64,000 nucleotides of DNA, taken from contig JAHWDD010000003.1 of assembly GCA_023897205.1 (NCBI GenBank), forward strand, positions 5,831,665 to 5,895,664, written 5' to 3'. Shown piece by piece: positions 11,239-24,036 of this stretch. The notes beneath the pieces are model-generated. The model worked only from the letters and a program-made list of their open reading frames with translations, did not search any database and had not been told where the DNA came from. The stretch's first letter is position 1, and each line of letters starts with the position of its first letter. Source of the stretch: Exophiala sp. HKRS030. Lineage: Eukaryota; Ascomycota; Eurotiomycetes; Chaetothyriales; Herpotrichiellaceae. A program made the position numbers and the translations under genes.

Positions 11239-12042
11239 GTTTCATCAAGACAAAAGTTCATTAAACTGCTTGGCTGCAATGGCTGATCAAATCTGTGAAA
11301 TGTGCTGATTTTATGGTACAAAGGTCCAGGGTTTATGCGTATCGCGCGATTGACTATACTGTAGTGAGGACATTACGTCAGTCAGGCTAATAGATCTCCA
11401 CCACGCTTTACCAGGCCGCAGAGAACTTTGATACATCTGTGAGCTTTTGTCGCAGCCCACAAGTGTTAGACGTACTACCAGATTGTTGATAGGTGAAACT
11501 TGTGGGACTCAGCCCGTCTTTGCAGAAGATGTTTAGTCAGTCCCTCCCAGTCGAGAAGTTTTGACCACCCATAGACCCACCCGGCCAAGTAGTTATCCGG
11601 TTACGGCGAAAATCTAAAGCCCTTAGATATTGATGACACAACTAAGGCTAATTGCCCCAGATTGGACACTGGATGCCCGACCCGACTTTCTTTCAAGATC
11701 CCCAAATGAGTACATATGCACTATCGGTACAATATCAGGTGGTTTCAGTCCATTGAACAGGTCGAACTTTGGGAAGGCATCCAGAATTTACCATGTGGAA
11801 ATATGGGAGACGACGATCTTCAAAGCTACTTAATCTTCTGGCTGAGAAGAAGCCTTGAAAGCTATCGTAGAGTGTGAAAGTCGAAAGTTGCCCGAGGCGC
11901 GACAACCTTCCACGTTGCACTAAAAGTCTAGTTACCTTCTCAAAGCAGAGCCGAAGGACATGACCAAGACATAAGACCACCAGACTTTGTACCAAACTGA
12001 TAGATGTCTTGCGAAAAAAGGCTCATGAGAGATTTGTCCTTA
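11239..12042. other. intergenic, no gene seen
   Basis: Promoter side of the oxidoreductase and 3' side of the antiporter gene. No gene-like peptide or RNA structure recognised. Confidence 0.45.
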
Positions 12043-13920
12043 TCAGTGCGCTGATCTTAAATGTGCTTTTTCAACACCCTGATAGGATAGGTCTGGCCGG
12101 TAGAATCCGTCTTCGAGTGTGATCAGCCTGTTCTGAGGTTTCTCAAGAAGCGCCTCGGTGTCGTAGGTTTGCTGCCACATCTGAGTACGGCGACGATAGT
12201 CCTCCACGGCATTCATGTCGAGTTCTGCAGTATTATAAACTCGACTGAAGCGATTGTTTACCATGACACTTTGTCGTTTTTCGTCCACAGCACTGTTCTT
12301 GGGCATTGGGTTGTTTCTGCTAAGTTGCTGAACGATTGCTGGCCCATCCTCATCCCGTATTTGTTCCACTCCTCGCCACTTATAGATCAAATTGAGCACA
12401 GGAATTGAAAGGCCGTGCCAGAAAATTGAAAACACTACCAGAAAGTAGACCACGGGGATCATGGCTCGTAGTAGATTGTTCTCCTCCTCTGTAAGTGCGT
12501 CACCTGGATCGGGAAAGAGGTGGCGAGTATGTTCAACATAGAACACAGCTCCAATGCCAATGGGTCCAAAGTAGCCCATGAACAATGCTTCCTTTATATT
12601 GGTTACGCATTTCGGCATGAATTTGTAGGCCATCAGAAGAGCAGGGATTCTCCGAAATAGAATGACCATTACTCCTAGATCCGGTTAGCTGGGTTCAAGA
12701 GATGCGTACTAATCTTACCAAGACCTAGCAATCGAGGAATGGTTATACCGGTACCATCCGGGTCATTGAACTCTCTCCATGGAATGATGGTACCAATATA
12801 CATGAACCCTCCAAAATTAAGCAGCACATCAATAACGCTGTTAACCTCATCATGTCGGGCCTCAGTTTCTCGGAGATATTGGCCGTCCCAATTGAGGCAC
12901 GACCCAGCCACAAAACAAGCAAGTAGGTCGTCTGTAGCAATCATTCCGCATGTTCCAATGGTAAATAATCCTATTCCAGTTGGGAGAAGGAGGTATGACT
13001 CGGTATCAATCCATTTCCTATTCCACTATTAGTCAGGTTCTCGCAGTCATCACTTCACAGAAAACATTCCTTCGAACCGCAAATCTCGCCATATACATCA
13101 TCCCCAAGCCTACCACTGCGCCATACACAGCAGACATGAGAATTGAATATAACCATGTTTCCAAGGCCCAATTGCCAAGTGCCTTACCGACGCCTCCGCC
13201 TAGCCTACCGACAGTATCACTGCCCGTTGCCCTTGTGAGCAGGCCGACAGCACGCTGAAACAGAGTCAGACCACTTTTTTTGAGCGCCTCGTTTTGTTGA
13301 ATCTCGCTCGTGAGCTCCGCAGATTCCGCATGGCGGATCAAAAAAGTTGCAAGCATGAGGAACGGGAAGCCGAAGCCGTCGTTCGCGCCTGCCTCAGCCG
13401 AAATCAGCTCGCGCAGGTTTCGACGAACGTATTTGTCTGAGAACGGCCCTTTCGCAACAGCCTGCGACAGTATAGGGTCTGTGGATGTCACACAAGATCC
13501 AATGACAAGGGCTGCAAGGAAGGAGATTTTGGGTATGGTCGCCATTACACACGCAGTTGTGCATATCCACATGATTGCCATGACAGGCAACAATAGGATG
13601 GTCATCTCTTTCCAGCGAAAACGAACGTATTGAGCCGGGAGCTGATAACCTGCCATAACCAGCTGAACCCCAATGACAATACGAGTCATACCCAAGCTTA
13701 TATCCGGAACCTGCCCAATGATTGCCATTCCCCAGAATCTGGCATCAAGCCATCTAGTTGCAACAGGGCCAAGCAAGATTCCGAATACAAATGCAGGAAG
13801 CGCTTCTCCAAGGTACCAGGCCTGCTTGATCTTCACAGAGATAGCACCGAATAGGAGGATGAACCCTCCCAAGACGGATATGACCACATTGATCGTACTT
13901 GGATTCAGCTCGATCGCCAT
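12043..13920 (-). CDS. Plasma-membrane Na+/H+ antiporter (fungal Nha1/CNH1 type)
   Basis: Model complement(12043..12674, 12719..13025, 13066..13920), 597 aa. Introns are 44 nt and 40 nt; the latter ends in a CTGACTAATAG branch-acceptor cluster and restores WIDTESY. About a dozen membrane segments occupy the first 430 residues. Family signatures are SCVTSTDPILSQAVAKG (TDP at 147-149) and AEAGANDGFGFPF, whose Asn180-Asp181 pair matches the ion-binding ND of electroneutral/electrogenic CPA antiporters, plus a TDDLLACFVAG segment. The cytosolic tail (VEQIRDEDGP onward) is charged and short compared with Nha1 of yeast. The protein exchanges Na+ or K+ for H+ at the plasma membrane for salt and pH tolerance. 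The fit to the family is strong throughout. Confidence 0.92.
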
Positions 13921-16250
13921 CTTGCAAGATTGTGTCCGTCAGAAAGATGGAGGGGCACAGAAGAAGTGCTAGTGGTGAGGTAGGAGGCAGACCGGAATGG
14001 GCAGGCTTCTTCAGCCTAGAAAGCGAGGTAATCGGTTTGGGGTCCGACCAGCGGAGATGAGAGTGACAAAAGATGCTAATGGGGGCCGAGCCAGCGTACA
14101 CCCAACATTGAAGTCAAATTTGAGAGGTAAACTGGATGAGAAGAAGAACAATCATTGTGATGAAAAAGCATTCGATAAAAGTACCCTGTGAGAGTAGCGT
14201 ATTGACGAGCGGGCCAGCTTCGAAGCGAAACACGGGTTTGAGCTAAAACAGTATAAAGCTGTCGCTCTCGACTCCCGACAGCTTATGAGTGCACAAAGGT
14301 CTCGCCAACGAAGCTTGAAACTCGTTGCCGTCTTTGCCGTCAAGGATAGCTAGGTTCGATGCTTCCAAATAAGAGGGATACCAGCAGCCAAGGGAGAATT
14401 TGTTTGAGCTTCTGCCAGTGCAAGCTTCATCGAAGCGGCAATCTACAGCAAGAGACTCTGCCCGAAGTTGATGATAACGAGGTTGAGTGGCTCACAGTTT
14501 CATCGTGGGCAGACCAAGCCTTGGTGTGCGGAGCGGAAGTCTAGGCAGTCTGACTGGGCGTGTCCGCCAAGGCAGGAGTCCGCGGCGGATCTCCAATACC
14601 TGCTTTAGGCGTGTAGCTTATCTTCCGCCAGGAGTTTCAGGTTCCACTCTTGGCACTCTCTGCCGATATGAAAACGCGCGGCACACAAGGCATGAACGCT
14701 GATCTCTACCTGAGAGGCACCGCAGAGTCCCCTATCTCAAGACAGCGCCGAGTCAGCCTAATAGGACCACTTGATGGCCCAAGACTTTCACCGCTTGAAA
14801 CAGTAAGAACCAATTCAAACCAGGGCTTTGCTTCCGGCGAAGGATGTGAATTGAGCATTAAGAATTGCCCAAAGTGTCGGAAGCAGTCCCGTTGATTTGA
14901 GACATCCATGCTGCTCTCGGCTGGGCCTAAGATCTCATCATTGTCTTTTCTGGCTCTTGGCGGTGTTCGTGGATAAAGCCATCAAGGCTAGATTACTGTA
15001 CTTTTACCTAGCTGTATAATAGCAGATTTGGATCTGATAAGAAAGTTGCGAGAGAAGCCTTCTTGATTTTTCGCCTTGGAAAGCGGAAAGAGGTGTCATT
15101 TTCTGGGCGTTGTATAACTGGTGGAGATATGTGAGGAGCAGTGATCTCCTTGCTTCTGTTTCAACCAAGGGCTTCCTGGGGGTGATCATTGAAGGTCGAA
15201 GAAGTGCTAAATGCATCATTCTGCTGATTCTGGCCGGCATTGTAGCAAAGTCTTGACAGAGGAGGCAGAAGATCAGACGAAGGTGGGCTTTTTCCTAAAA
15301 TACTGCTCCATACGTATCCGCGTTTTGCAGACCATCCTGCAGCTTTCCCTCACTTTCAGATCGTGAACGTGGCCCGGCTCAGTCTGACATGGCAACTAGT
15401 CGAACTCTTGCTGGTTTCATGTTGTCCTACAGTCCGTCCAGACTTGTGTTAAGGTAAGAGCTTCAGAGACTTGTAGACAGGGTCTAAGACGTTTTTTTGA
15501 TTCAGAGAGTTTGCCTGGACGTTCCTTTGAGCTGTACAAAGGAAGAGCGAGGCAAGGATCGCAAGCTGTGTGCCGTACAGGCGTATTGTGGTGTGTGATT
15601 GGAAGCCCACCCCTTACACTGGTTTCTTGGAATTCCGGCACGCGCAAGGGCTTCTGAGGACATCTCTAGACATGTCCTTCTCAGTAATCTTCGTTATTCC
15701 AACAGCGATTGTTGAACCTTGTCTTCCATTTCGCTCCCACTGCAGCACGATATTGATGACTGCACTTCGCCATCGATAAATTCCACTCCAATCTGGCTGT
15801 CATATCAACATTAGTGATCAGGTCCGGCCCAGTCATCATTCAGTTGAAGATTGGAATAATGTCACCAGCAAATGAGCAGAGTATACCAAAATTGTCACGG
15901 AAGTTTTGGCTTGATCTGTGAATCCAAAAAGACAGTGGTTATCACAAACCACGTGCTAGCCTGTCCCTTGTCTTCACAAATTCAAGACGCAATTATCGTG
16001 GGATGCAATGAGCTGTTACACTGTGACTCCCCCACGATACTGTCATGCGTTTGAGTAGTACGTTGTATGACGCAAGCATTATGACAGCTTTTTCGCAATG
16101 CGATCGATCATTGCATCTATAAAATGATCGCAAATAATTCAGCAACAGACAAATCACACATTGTCATGCTACTCGATCACTTCTTGCGAACTTTGTCGGT
16201 CAATATACATAGCCAGCTGAGGGAATACGAACTAACCTATTATCAAAGTG
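13921..16250. other. intergenic, 2.3 kb, no gene seen
   Basis: Open frames here are short and overlap in several phases, with no domain-like peptide, no clear splice pairing and no RNA gene. Base composition is like the rest of the window, so it is not an AT-rich relic. Confidence 0.45.
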
Positions 16251-17362
16251 ATGGAGCCAAGCCAAGCACCTCCCCAGTTCCCGGGGACAAACTCACACGA
16301 CACGATGGGACGTCTGATTCGGCCTAAGACAAGTTGCTTACCTGAAGGTGCGATTAGACCTGTTGAAGGTGACCTTCCAGAGGGGCAATCATACCCCGGG
16401 GTAGCAATTCTCGGAAAGGTCTGGCTCAATGTCCAACAACCACTCCTTGCGATCGTCTAGGAGTGTCAGAAAGACGGGCGCTCGCAGATACGGCAACTAT
16501 CGAGATCGCTCCGGCGGCGAGTGAAACCAGGTCAACGGGAAGGCCTGGAAGTTCCGATGGTCCTGTTTCAGAAGATTCATTCCTGCTCAGCGATGACGAA
16601 ATGGGAGCGTCGTATGTAGAGAGCAATAATGCTGAGAAGGAGGATGAACAAGAGGAAGACAATGTTCACCTTCACCCATACAAGATCGACCGAGGCGTCG
16701 AGCTTGCGCAGTTCGACAAATTAGAATTCGACAACTTACCGACAAAGAAACACCTAACAGGGTATCTGAAGAACAATCGCCCACTAACCTTGATTGACGA
16801 ATACGGCACTGTTCAGCCTGATGCTTCTCAGCCAATCAGTATTGGTTTCAGCAAAGGAAGCAAAAACACCGCATTGATAGTCAGTCAGAAGTTTCTCCAC
16901 AAGTACATGAGCTCGGATGGAAGTCTCGATCACGATTTCATGGTGATGCTCGATGTCGAAGCATTTTCGTCTGAGGTTGGTGGAACCACGATGAATTTTA
17001 TCGGGCTGATGCAAATCACATTCTGGCTTCCTGTGTGGGATACTGACCAGTATGGCCATGTCCGCAGAGACGACCACGAGCGATGGAAAAAGCTTCTTGT
17101 AGAGTGTACTTATCAAGCTTATGTGACAATGGACGGTTTGGGAGTGGACCGAGACATTGACTTGTTGTTGCCGTCTGGTTCAGGAACTTTTACCTGGCAT
17201 GAAGGAGATTTAAGCAGGCAAGGACTGTTTACTGATAACGAGAAACATATTCTCAAGGCATTTGATGATAAATGGCAGCCTGCTGCTTCGTACACCGGTA
17301 CAGTCGCGGCAAGGACCAAGACTGATCCCACAATCCTTATGGTCCGTGGGTCGTCTTCGTAA
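16251..17362 (+). CDS. Hypothetical protein, acidic N-terminus, probably two exons
   Basis: The main frame runs from about 16373 to the TAA at 17362. It encodes a disordered acidic stretch (DSFLLSDDEMGASY, EKEDEQEEDN) followed by a compact region with alternating strands and helices: YKIDRGVELAQFDKLEF, SIGFSKGSKNTALIVSQKF, HDFMVMLDVEAF, FIGLMQITFWLPVWD, DIDLLLPSGSGTFTWHEGD. No ATG occurs near the start of this frame; the first internal one is in DDEMGA (about 16601). A second frame beginning ATG 16251 (MEPSQAPPQFPGTN) overlaps upstream and may be exon 1, but I found no convincing splice joining them. I do not recognise the family. Codon pattern and length argue that it is expressed; the start is unsettled. 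Confidence 0.55.
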
Positions 17363-18342
17363 GATTGTGACATACAAGTCAGACAATATGTGCAAGTAGA
17401 ATTTATGTGGACAACGAATGTCGTAATAAAGCGGTCGCTGCTTTCTGATCCTCTGTAATCCACTACGGTGGAATTCATGCGTTTCGGGAACTATTCGTGG
17501 TCACGTTATCGAGAGATTAGGAGGCGGGGCTGCATTTGAGACGGTTCAGGGGTAAGACTAAGTATATAAGTTTTAGCTGGTGCGACTTAGCTCTTATTTG
17601 ATCAAGGAACTTGTTGCTTTTGTTCATGGTCGTGTGTCCGGAGAACTTGGCCACAACACTGTGTCTTCTCCAGATTGGACATCAGCACCGTCTGTCAAGG
17701 CTGAGAATGCACATGCATTTCCTTCGATGCCCACGTATGGCAAGCCCCATTTCGCTAATGGTGGCGTTGGCTTACCGTTTGCCCGCGTGTTTACTTGGTA
17801 TCAAGTCGTCGGATAGCAAATCCAGGCCTTGGGGCGAGAAGTGAGCGCCCGCCGAGAGCAGCAATCTTAATCTGGGCTGCTAGATCAACATGACGTTGAG
17901 GTTGTCACTGGCTGTCAAAACAGTAAAGCATCTTTGGCGCACGTCTCAGGAGGCTTGCCCAATTACCTGACCAATCAAAAGCAACTTCAAAGCGGCTACT
18001 GACACCGCAATATAAGATTAAGTTTCGCTATTTCGCTTTTTGGCCAGTGAGAACGCCTCACCCTTGAAAATGCAAGCCACGACCATCAACACGCTCAAAT
18101 TTCTGTCTTCTCGGCGTTGCCTCGCGGCTTGCCAAACTGAGGCCAGAGCAGGGAGCGCGGGATAAGGAGCAGGAGGTATGCGGCATGCCTGAGATAACGT
18201 CTTTCCCAGCCATGTCGAGCACGAAACTGCGCTTCTCAATATGCACTTTGCCTACATTCGATCATGATCCATTCCAATTCCATAGTTGTACGCCTACAGC
18301 TAAGATAGCTGCACTTCTTCCACGTAAAGCGCTCACGACAGA
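17363..18342. other. intergenic, no gene seen
   Basis: Contains a short open frame at 17580-17816 with no recognisable features and no splice partners. Otherwise nothing was seen. Confidence 0.4.
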
Positions 18343-20882
18343 ATGTCACCACAGTGCTCAAAGTGTCAGAAGCCCAAGGCAGAAATCTCTCGAAGTACTA
18401 TTTATTCAGTATCAGACTATGGCGGAGGTAACGAGAAACAACCATCACACCGATCTTCGCGTTGCGATGAATCAAGCAATATAGAAACATACAAGTCGAT
18501 ATCAGATTGTGATCACGAGCGTCGACATTTCTACAGACCTCGCTCAAATCGGACATGGGTGTTTGCAATATTCCTGGTGGCTATCGCCGTTTGCATATTA
18601 TTGCTCGAGCTTGCAGTCGCCGCACACCCAGCGGAGTCTGAAGTACATGGTGTAGGAAAGAGAGATATATTATTCGCAGAGAGACATGTCCTTCAGATTC
18701 GTCAAGATTCATCCGCGACAAGCACAACTGGTGACTATTACCTAGATGAACCTAGACTACACCAGCTGACAATTTCATGGCAGATGTGGTGACTTCGGAG
18801 GCTGCTGAAACTACTAGCGCTACACCGGGACAACCTCCATCCTCTGATCAGTTGACGATAGCAACATCGACGACTACAGAGCAACAAGCGACGGAAGCCG
18901 CACCAACTTCAGAACAGGCGACGAGCCAAGCTGCCCCAACTTCCGAGGCCGCACCCGCACCTGCGTCGACGACATCGACGGCTGCTCCAATTACGAGTGA
19001 AACAGTTGCTTCAGTGAGCAGTGCCAGCTCCGAAACCCCCTTGCAGACAACTAGCGAGCTACCAGCAACCACTTCCGAGGCCGCACAAACCTCAGCAGCA
19101 GCGGCCACTACAATCGTCGAGTCAAGTACACTCACAAATGCGAATGGACAGCCGACCGCAACCGTCGCCGTGTATGTTGGAACAATCGCACCAAAGGGCT
19201 CAACTATTGCCGGATCGACCAGTGCCAGGTCTACCCGCACATCTTCCTCCCGGAATGCCACAGCTACTGGGGCCACTTCATCAGGCGATCGCAATGGTAA
19301 CAACACCAATTCGTCGACTGCTGAGTATGGCACTTTTACAAAAGGCCATTATTTCCTCGCCATGTACCTACCCACAATTTTCGGTGTTGTTCTGCAGTCT
19401 GCATGGCTTGTGGTATTCGCAACCTTTAAAATGATGGAGCCCTTCTACCATCTGGCCACCCCAGGCGGTGCATCCGCGGCTATGACCTTGACTTCAGATT
19501 ATCTTTCCTATGGTCTTTCACTCAACTTCGTCAATGCTGCTCTTGATGGCCACTGGGTACTTTTCTTGGCTGGACAAGTCCAGTTCGCTTTCAGTATCAT
19601 TGTCACCCTAGTCAGCGAATCAATGAACGTCAAAGCGACGGCATACTGCAGAACCGAGGTGAGCGATTCACAGCCGTGCGAGCCTGTGTGGGTGGTCAAT
19701 ATAGGTGTGGTACGCGCGGTAGAAGTGTTCCTGATTCTTTGCTTTGTCATGATCCTTGCGATTATGGTTCTGAACCGTCGAAGAGTCAGCGGTATATTCG
19801 CGGATCCTTCCAAGATTGCCACCATGGCCGACCTCCTCGTCCATCGGCCTCTGATTCAACAACTGCGAGACCTTCCACCAGAAGCCACAAAAGCTCAAAT
19901 CGAAGAGGAGCTTGCCGACAGTCGTTATATGCTTGGCACCTTTGAGGCCAACGGCTGCACCCAGTATGGAATCATCAAGCTCTACACTCCATCCAAGGGA
20001 CCGCCATCTTTCGTCATGCCTCCCATGTACAAGCAACTTTACGACGGGATGCAATCGATCTCGAAACACTCCGCCAGCACGGTTGGCTTCATCGTGGAAA
20101 CAGTACCTGTCCTTCCTGACATCTGCAGCCTGTCCCTTATAATCGCCCTTTTCTCCATCATTATTGCTTATTATGCTGTCAACACCGGTCCCTTCAACGA
20201 CTGGATGAACAGTGGTTTCGGGCCAAGCATACTCCTCACTCTCATTGCCATCCTTATCGGCTATTTGGTCAAGCGCAAAGAACAGCTGCTCCGCCTTTCC
20301 GAGCCGTACATGCTCATGGCCAAGGAGCCGTCGAAACCCGCCTCTCAAACAATCACGGCAGGGACCAAAGGTACTCAATTCTCGTCGATCTACAAAAGTT
20401 TCCGGAATCACGACTTGTCACTAGCCTTCATGTCTGCAGCCGCCATCCTTTCCGATCTCCTACTCATTTTAATCCCTGGCATTCCCTTTACACAGGCTCA
20501 AACCGCCGATGTTTACAAAGCCAGCACATGGCTTTGCGTCGTCCTCCTCATTTTAATTTTCATTGCGCAGGCTCGCATCACATTCAAGGACTGGAAGCGC
20601 AGCAGTCGGCCCTATGACAGTCGGCCGGACACTTTGGCCTCGGGACTCGTGAGACTCTGTGCGAGTCATTTTGTCGAGGACAAGAATACGAGACAGGATG
20701 ATCAAATGGACAGAGATGTTGGTGTAAGGATGACAACGGGGTCACCAGAACAGGACGAGCAGAATCAGAAACTGAGATATGAGGGTATTGCCGGGGAGAA
20801 GAAATATGTCTTTGCCTGCATGGAAGGTGTTGATGGACAGAGGAGGTATATGGTTGATGAGGATGTAGCTGGGCATTTTTAG
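18343..20882 (+). CDS. DUF3433-like multi-pass membrane protein
   Basis: Model join(18343..18730, 18784..20882), 828 aa. The 53-nt intron (GTGACT donor, GCTGAC branch, GGCAG acceptor) is phase 1 and lies in the extracellular stalk. Residues 71-94 form a first membrane span (TWVFAIFLVAIAVCILLLEL). A Ser/Thr/Ala-rich segment of about 170 residues follows, likely O-glycosylated and wall-facing. A DUF3433-type unit comes next (GHYFLAMYLPTIFGVVLQSAW, FYHLATPGGASAA, GHWVLFLAGQVQF, NRRRVSGIFADPSKIATMA), and a second, shorter membrane region (SLSLIIALFSIIIAYYAV, SLAFMSAAAILSDLLLI) follows. Most family members have two full DUF3433 units and exceed 1100 aa, so this one is compact. Relatives include the Neurospora spray protein, linked to calcium and hyphal branching. 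Confidence 0.82.
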
Positions 20883-22460
20883 ATTTGGCGACTATTGACG
20901 ATTTGACTGAGCCTTCTTATGATGACCTTTAGATGATTAGAATAGACCTATTACTTATTGACTAAGTGCTAGTAAGTAGTATATACATACAGACAGTACT
21001 AGTAGTAGATGAAGGGGACAATCCTCGCAATTCTCACAATCCTCACAATCCTCATAACCCTTTTTATCTAGATACTTATTTATATTAGAATCTAATTTAA
21101 AACTAGTTTAAATCTAGCTTAATATTTACATAAGTCTAGTTTAATACTCGTTCGAATCTAATTTAATACTTACTCGAATCTCTGAGAAACTCACGGATTT
21201 AAGGACTGTGAATAGGTTCTAATCGTGATCCGAGCGAGATCAGATTCCTATAGGATTTACTAGTAAATCTGTTTTGATCGAGATCTAAGCGAGAATATAT
21301 ACTAGATCTATCCATCCGCGAACTGGCAGTATAGTATGAAGTGTTTACCCTGTACTTCTTTCGTGCTTCGTCGGTAATAGAATGAAGTAGGAAGTGAGAC
21401 GCCTTCGAACATAGGAATATCGTAGTACCACTATAATCCCTCTAAGCTTTCCAACTTGGGAGCTTACTTACTGAGTACAGTGACTAAGTACTTATTCGTG
21501 ATGCAAGAGTTCCGAAAGAGTTGTCCTGAAACCAAGGTACTGTTAAGTATGTATGTAGTAAGTAGATTGTTAAGTGATTGAAACTCAATAAATTTCAGCA
21601 AGTCCTAGTAGCTACTATTGTTACATGCACTTTATATATATTGCCATCAGAGTCTGGTCCAGCTCCGAAGCACAAGCCTACAATGTCCAAACACATAACA
21701 CTGCTGACCAAGAGCATGGGACATGAAGCAATGAGACCAACCATCCAAAAGCGGCTCTTCAGAATAAATATTATCGAACTTGTGGTTATTTTAGTTTTGA
21801 TATATGTGTTATGCAACCCGTTTATTAAAAGTACTTTAGTAGTATAACCAGCAGTAGACTTAAGAAGACAATAGGTCCCGACGAGTTCGATCGTAGATAC
21901 GCTAGGCCATTTACGGATAGTTTCGTGGTGCGTTACTACTCAGTACAACAATACTTCTTCGCAAGTTTAAGTACACGTTAGGCTCTATTAACATCACCCT
22001 GTAAATTAACCAGTTCTCACTTACCTAGTAAGTATAAACAATAAGAGACGACTATCTAATTAGCCAAAGAAGAATAGAGAGAAGTGGCTAAGCACTATCA
22101 GGGATATACTAAGTAACAACTCCGCTATTAGCTATAAGAAAATATATTAATAAGTTAAATATGTACACAAAGTACTAAGTAGGTAGCTTTTAGGATTATA
22201 CTCCCTGTATACTTGTTACAGGAAATTAGAACTACTAATCACTACGCTGGCACGTCAGACATGAACTTAGAAACTATTGTTGATTCTAATGACTTCCACA
22301 GAGCATAGGAATTAGATAAAGTAACGTTATCCAATCGATAGCTATAGCTCCACTTAATATTCCAGTGACGGAGCAGTATTCGATCAGGCTGAACCTGGCA
22401 TCAAGTGATACGTGCTAAGAACTCTAGATCCTACCAGAACTAAACATCTTTAAAAGCCAT
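20883..22460. other. AT-rich degenerate block without genes
   Basis: From about 20,930 to 22,460 the composition shifts to long TA/AT-rich text with no sustained coding frame. It holds repeated short words such as TCTAGTTTAA, TTTAATACT and ACTCGAATCT (21,090-21,185), and a short tandem of CAATCCTCA(C) near 21,020-21,055. The look is that of an old transposon decayed by repeat-induced C-to-T change, though no terminal repeats or transposase remains can be made out. Confidence 0.55.
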
Positions 22461-23349
22461 TATGTAAGTCGCGGTGGACAAAACGACGTGAGCAAAGAAA
22501 CTCGAATCACAACCCCTCACTCGCATCCCAAAACTTTTTTGTGTCGCGCAGGGCCGAGCAGGGTTCGTATCTGCAATTCTTCAAAACTGCTGGACCCCTG
22601 CCAGACCCAGCGCTGAAGACTAACCGGCCAAGGAGAGAAGGACACTTCCTCGGGTTCCTGGTTGGTGGTCAGCAGAAGCTGCAGTCCTTCAGCTGGAAAG
22701 ATATCTTTGCTTGGCCAAAGCAACATACACGAGGAGACCACTACTGCGAAACCGGCAGCAGGCATTATGTTCCGTCCCTTCGGATAATTTGTGTGTGCGA
22801 GTCGCTGGGACTTCCATTGCAGCGTTTACTGGAAAGGATCTGTCTTTGCAGGCATCTGTCGCAACACGAGGACTGTGCGCGCATGTCTGAATATCTTCGG
22901 ATTTGGATGCCAGAAGTTGATTCGGACGCCTGCCAAGTCCTGCGAGTGATCGCGGAGAGAGCGAAGCCGCTGCACAGCAGCAACTTCATCCGCACCAGGC
23001 AACTGTGCAGAATATTGTCAGATCTGTGATGGTGTTTCCGATTCCGAGTTCCTGGTTGGATGTCAGACATGTGGCGCGGTTGCCTCGCTGTTGGAGCTTA
23101 GGAACTGTGGAAGGAGACAACTCTACTCGCAAACACTTTACGAATAGCATCCCGGGTCAGCGAGCAGTGGACGGGGCGAAGAGGGCAAGAGCAGATTGGA
23201 AGACTCTTCATCTGCTCACCGAGCTTGTGTACTAGTATTTAGCAATCTGGAATTCAGCGTTGTGGGGTGAGGTTCGAATTTTTGGCTCTCTACAGTGAAT
23301 ATTTATTCTCGAAAATAGTTCTTCCCAACACCAATAATCAATTTACAAG
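22461..23349. other. intergenic with an unassigned open frame
   Basis: A plus-strand open frame from about 22,541 to 23,029 (162 codons, no early ATG) and two overlapping minus-strand frames compete here. None shows a domain, a convincing start or a splice structure. Composition returns to normal right after the AT-rich block. Confidence 0.35.
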
Positions 23350-23856
23350 ATGGTTCATGCCAAAACAAGCTCGCCGATGCTCCTTTTTGCTATTTTCCTG
23401 TATCTTGGACGTCTAGCATCCGCATCTATTCTGGACAAAGGTCTCCCCTACGATGTGGGCGATTTTCAAATTCCACTATCTCAGCAGCAAGCCGTCCAGG
23501 ATTGCAATCACACCGCGGTCTGCAAGGAGAAGCCGCGCCTGGTCTACAATCTCGAACAGTTGTCTTGGTTCATCAAATCCGACTGCAATGGGCCTCAGTC
23601 AGCAGCATTTCTCATCGCAGAGGAGAGCAAAGCACATGAAAAGCAAAATGAGCCCAAGACCACGAACAAACCCGACTGCATCACTGAGGGCTGTTGTAAT
23701 GACCCTGCTAAACAATGTATAAACGATGTCAAACAGGATTGGGGTGTTTGTTGCCGAACTTGTTGTCCATTTGCAGTGGCTGCGTTGGTGAAGACTTTAG
23801 AGGCCTGGAATAAGGATTACGCCAGTAACAGCAAAGGATTCCAGTGCGCGACCTAG
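23350..23856 (+). CDS. Small secreted cysteine-rich protein (effector-like)
   Basis: Single-exon protein of 168 aa. The N-terminus is a clear signal peptide (basic start, hydrophobic MLLFAIFLYLG core, likely cut after ASA near residue 25). The mature part of about 143 residues holds 12 cysteines, three of them in CC pairs (EGCCND, GVCCRT, TCCPF), an even number that fits disulfide bonding. There is one likely N-glycosylation site (NHT). The second half (CITEGCCND, CINDVKQDWGVCCRTCC) is the most cysteine-dense. No family is recognised. It lies about 0.9 kb from the AT-rich block, a setting common for lineage-specific secreted proteins. Whether it acts on a host, on other microbes or on the cell wall cannot be said. 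Confidence 0.75.
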   Translation: MVHAKTSSPMLLFAIFLYLGRLASASILDKGLPYDVGDFQIPLSQQQAVQDCNHTAVCKEKPRLVYNLEQLSWFIKSDCNGPQSAAFLIAEESKAHEKQNEPKTTNKPDCITEGCCNDPAKQCINDVKQDWGVCCRTCCPFAVAALVKTLEAWNKDYASNSKGFQCAT

Positions 23857-24036
23857 GCAGAGAGCATGGACTAGATATTGATTACAAAAATAATCGTGAC
23901 AAATGGTGGATTTGATTGTGGCTCCGCAATGGGCTCGTAGCAGAACGGTCAATCAATTTTGTTGAGAAAAGGAAAAGTGCATTGATTATGTTTCCAAATA
24001 CATAGGACAGCCTTAGCCCGAGAATGATGGTTCGTT

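Noticed and set aside
20930..22460. CRISPR array or integrase element in the AT-rich block
   Set aside because: The short words are neither regular in spacing nor identical, and the genome is eukaryotic.
22541..23029. Plus-strand frame of 162 codons
   Set aside because: No early ATG, competing minus-strand frames and no recognisable feature; kept only as a note in the intergenic entry.
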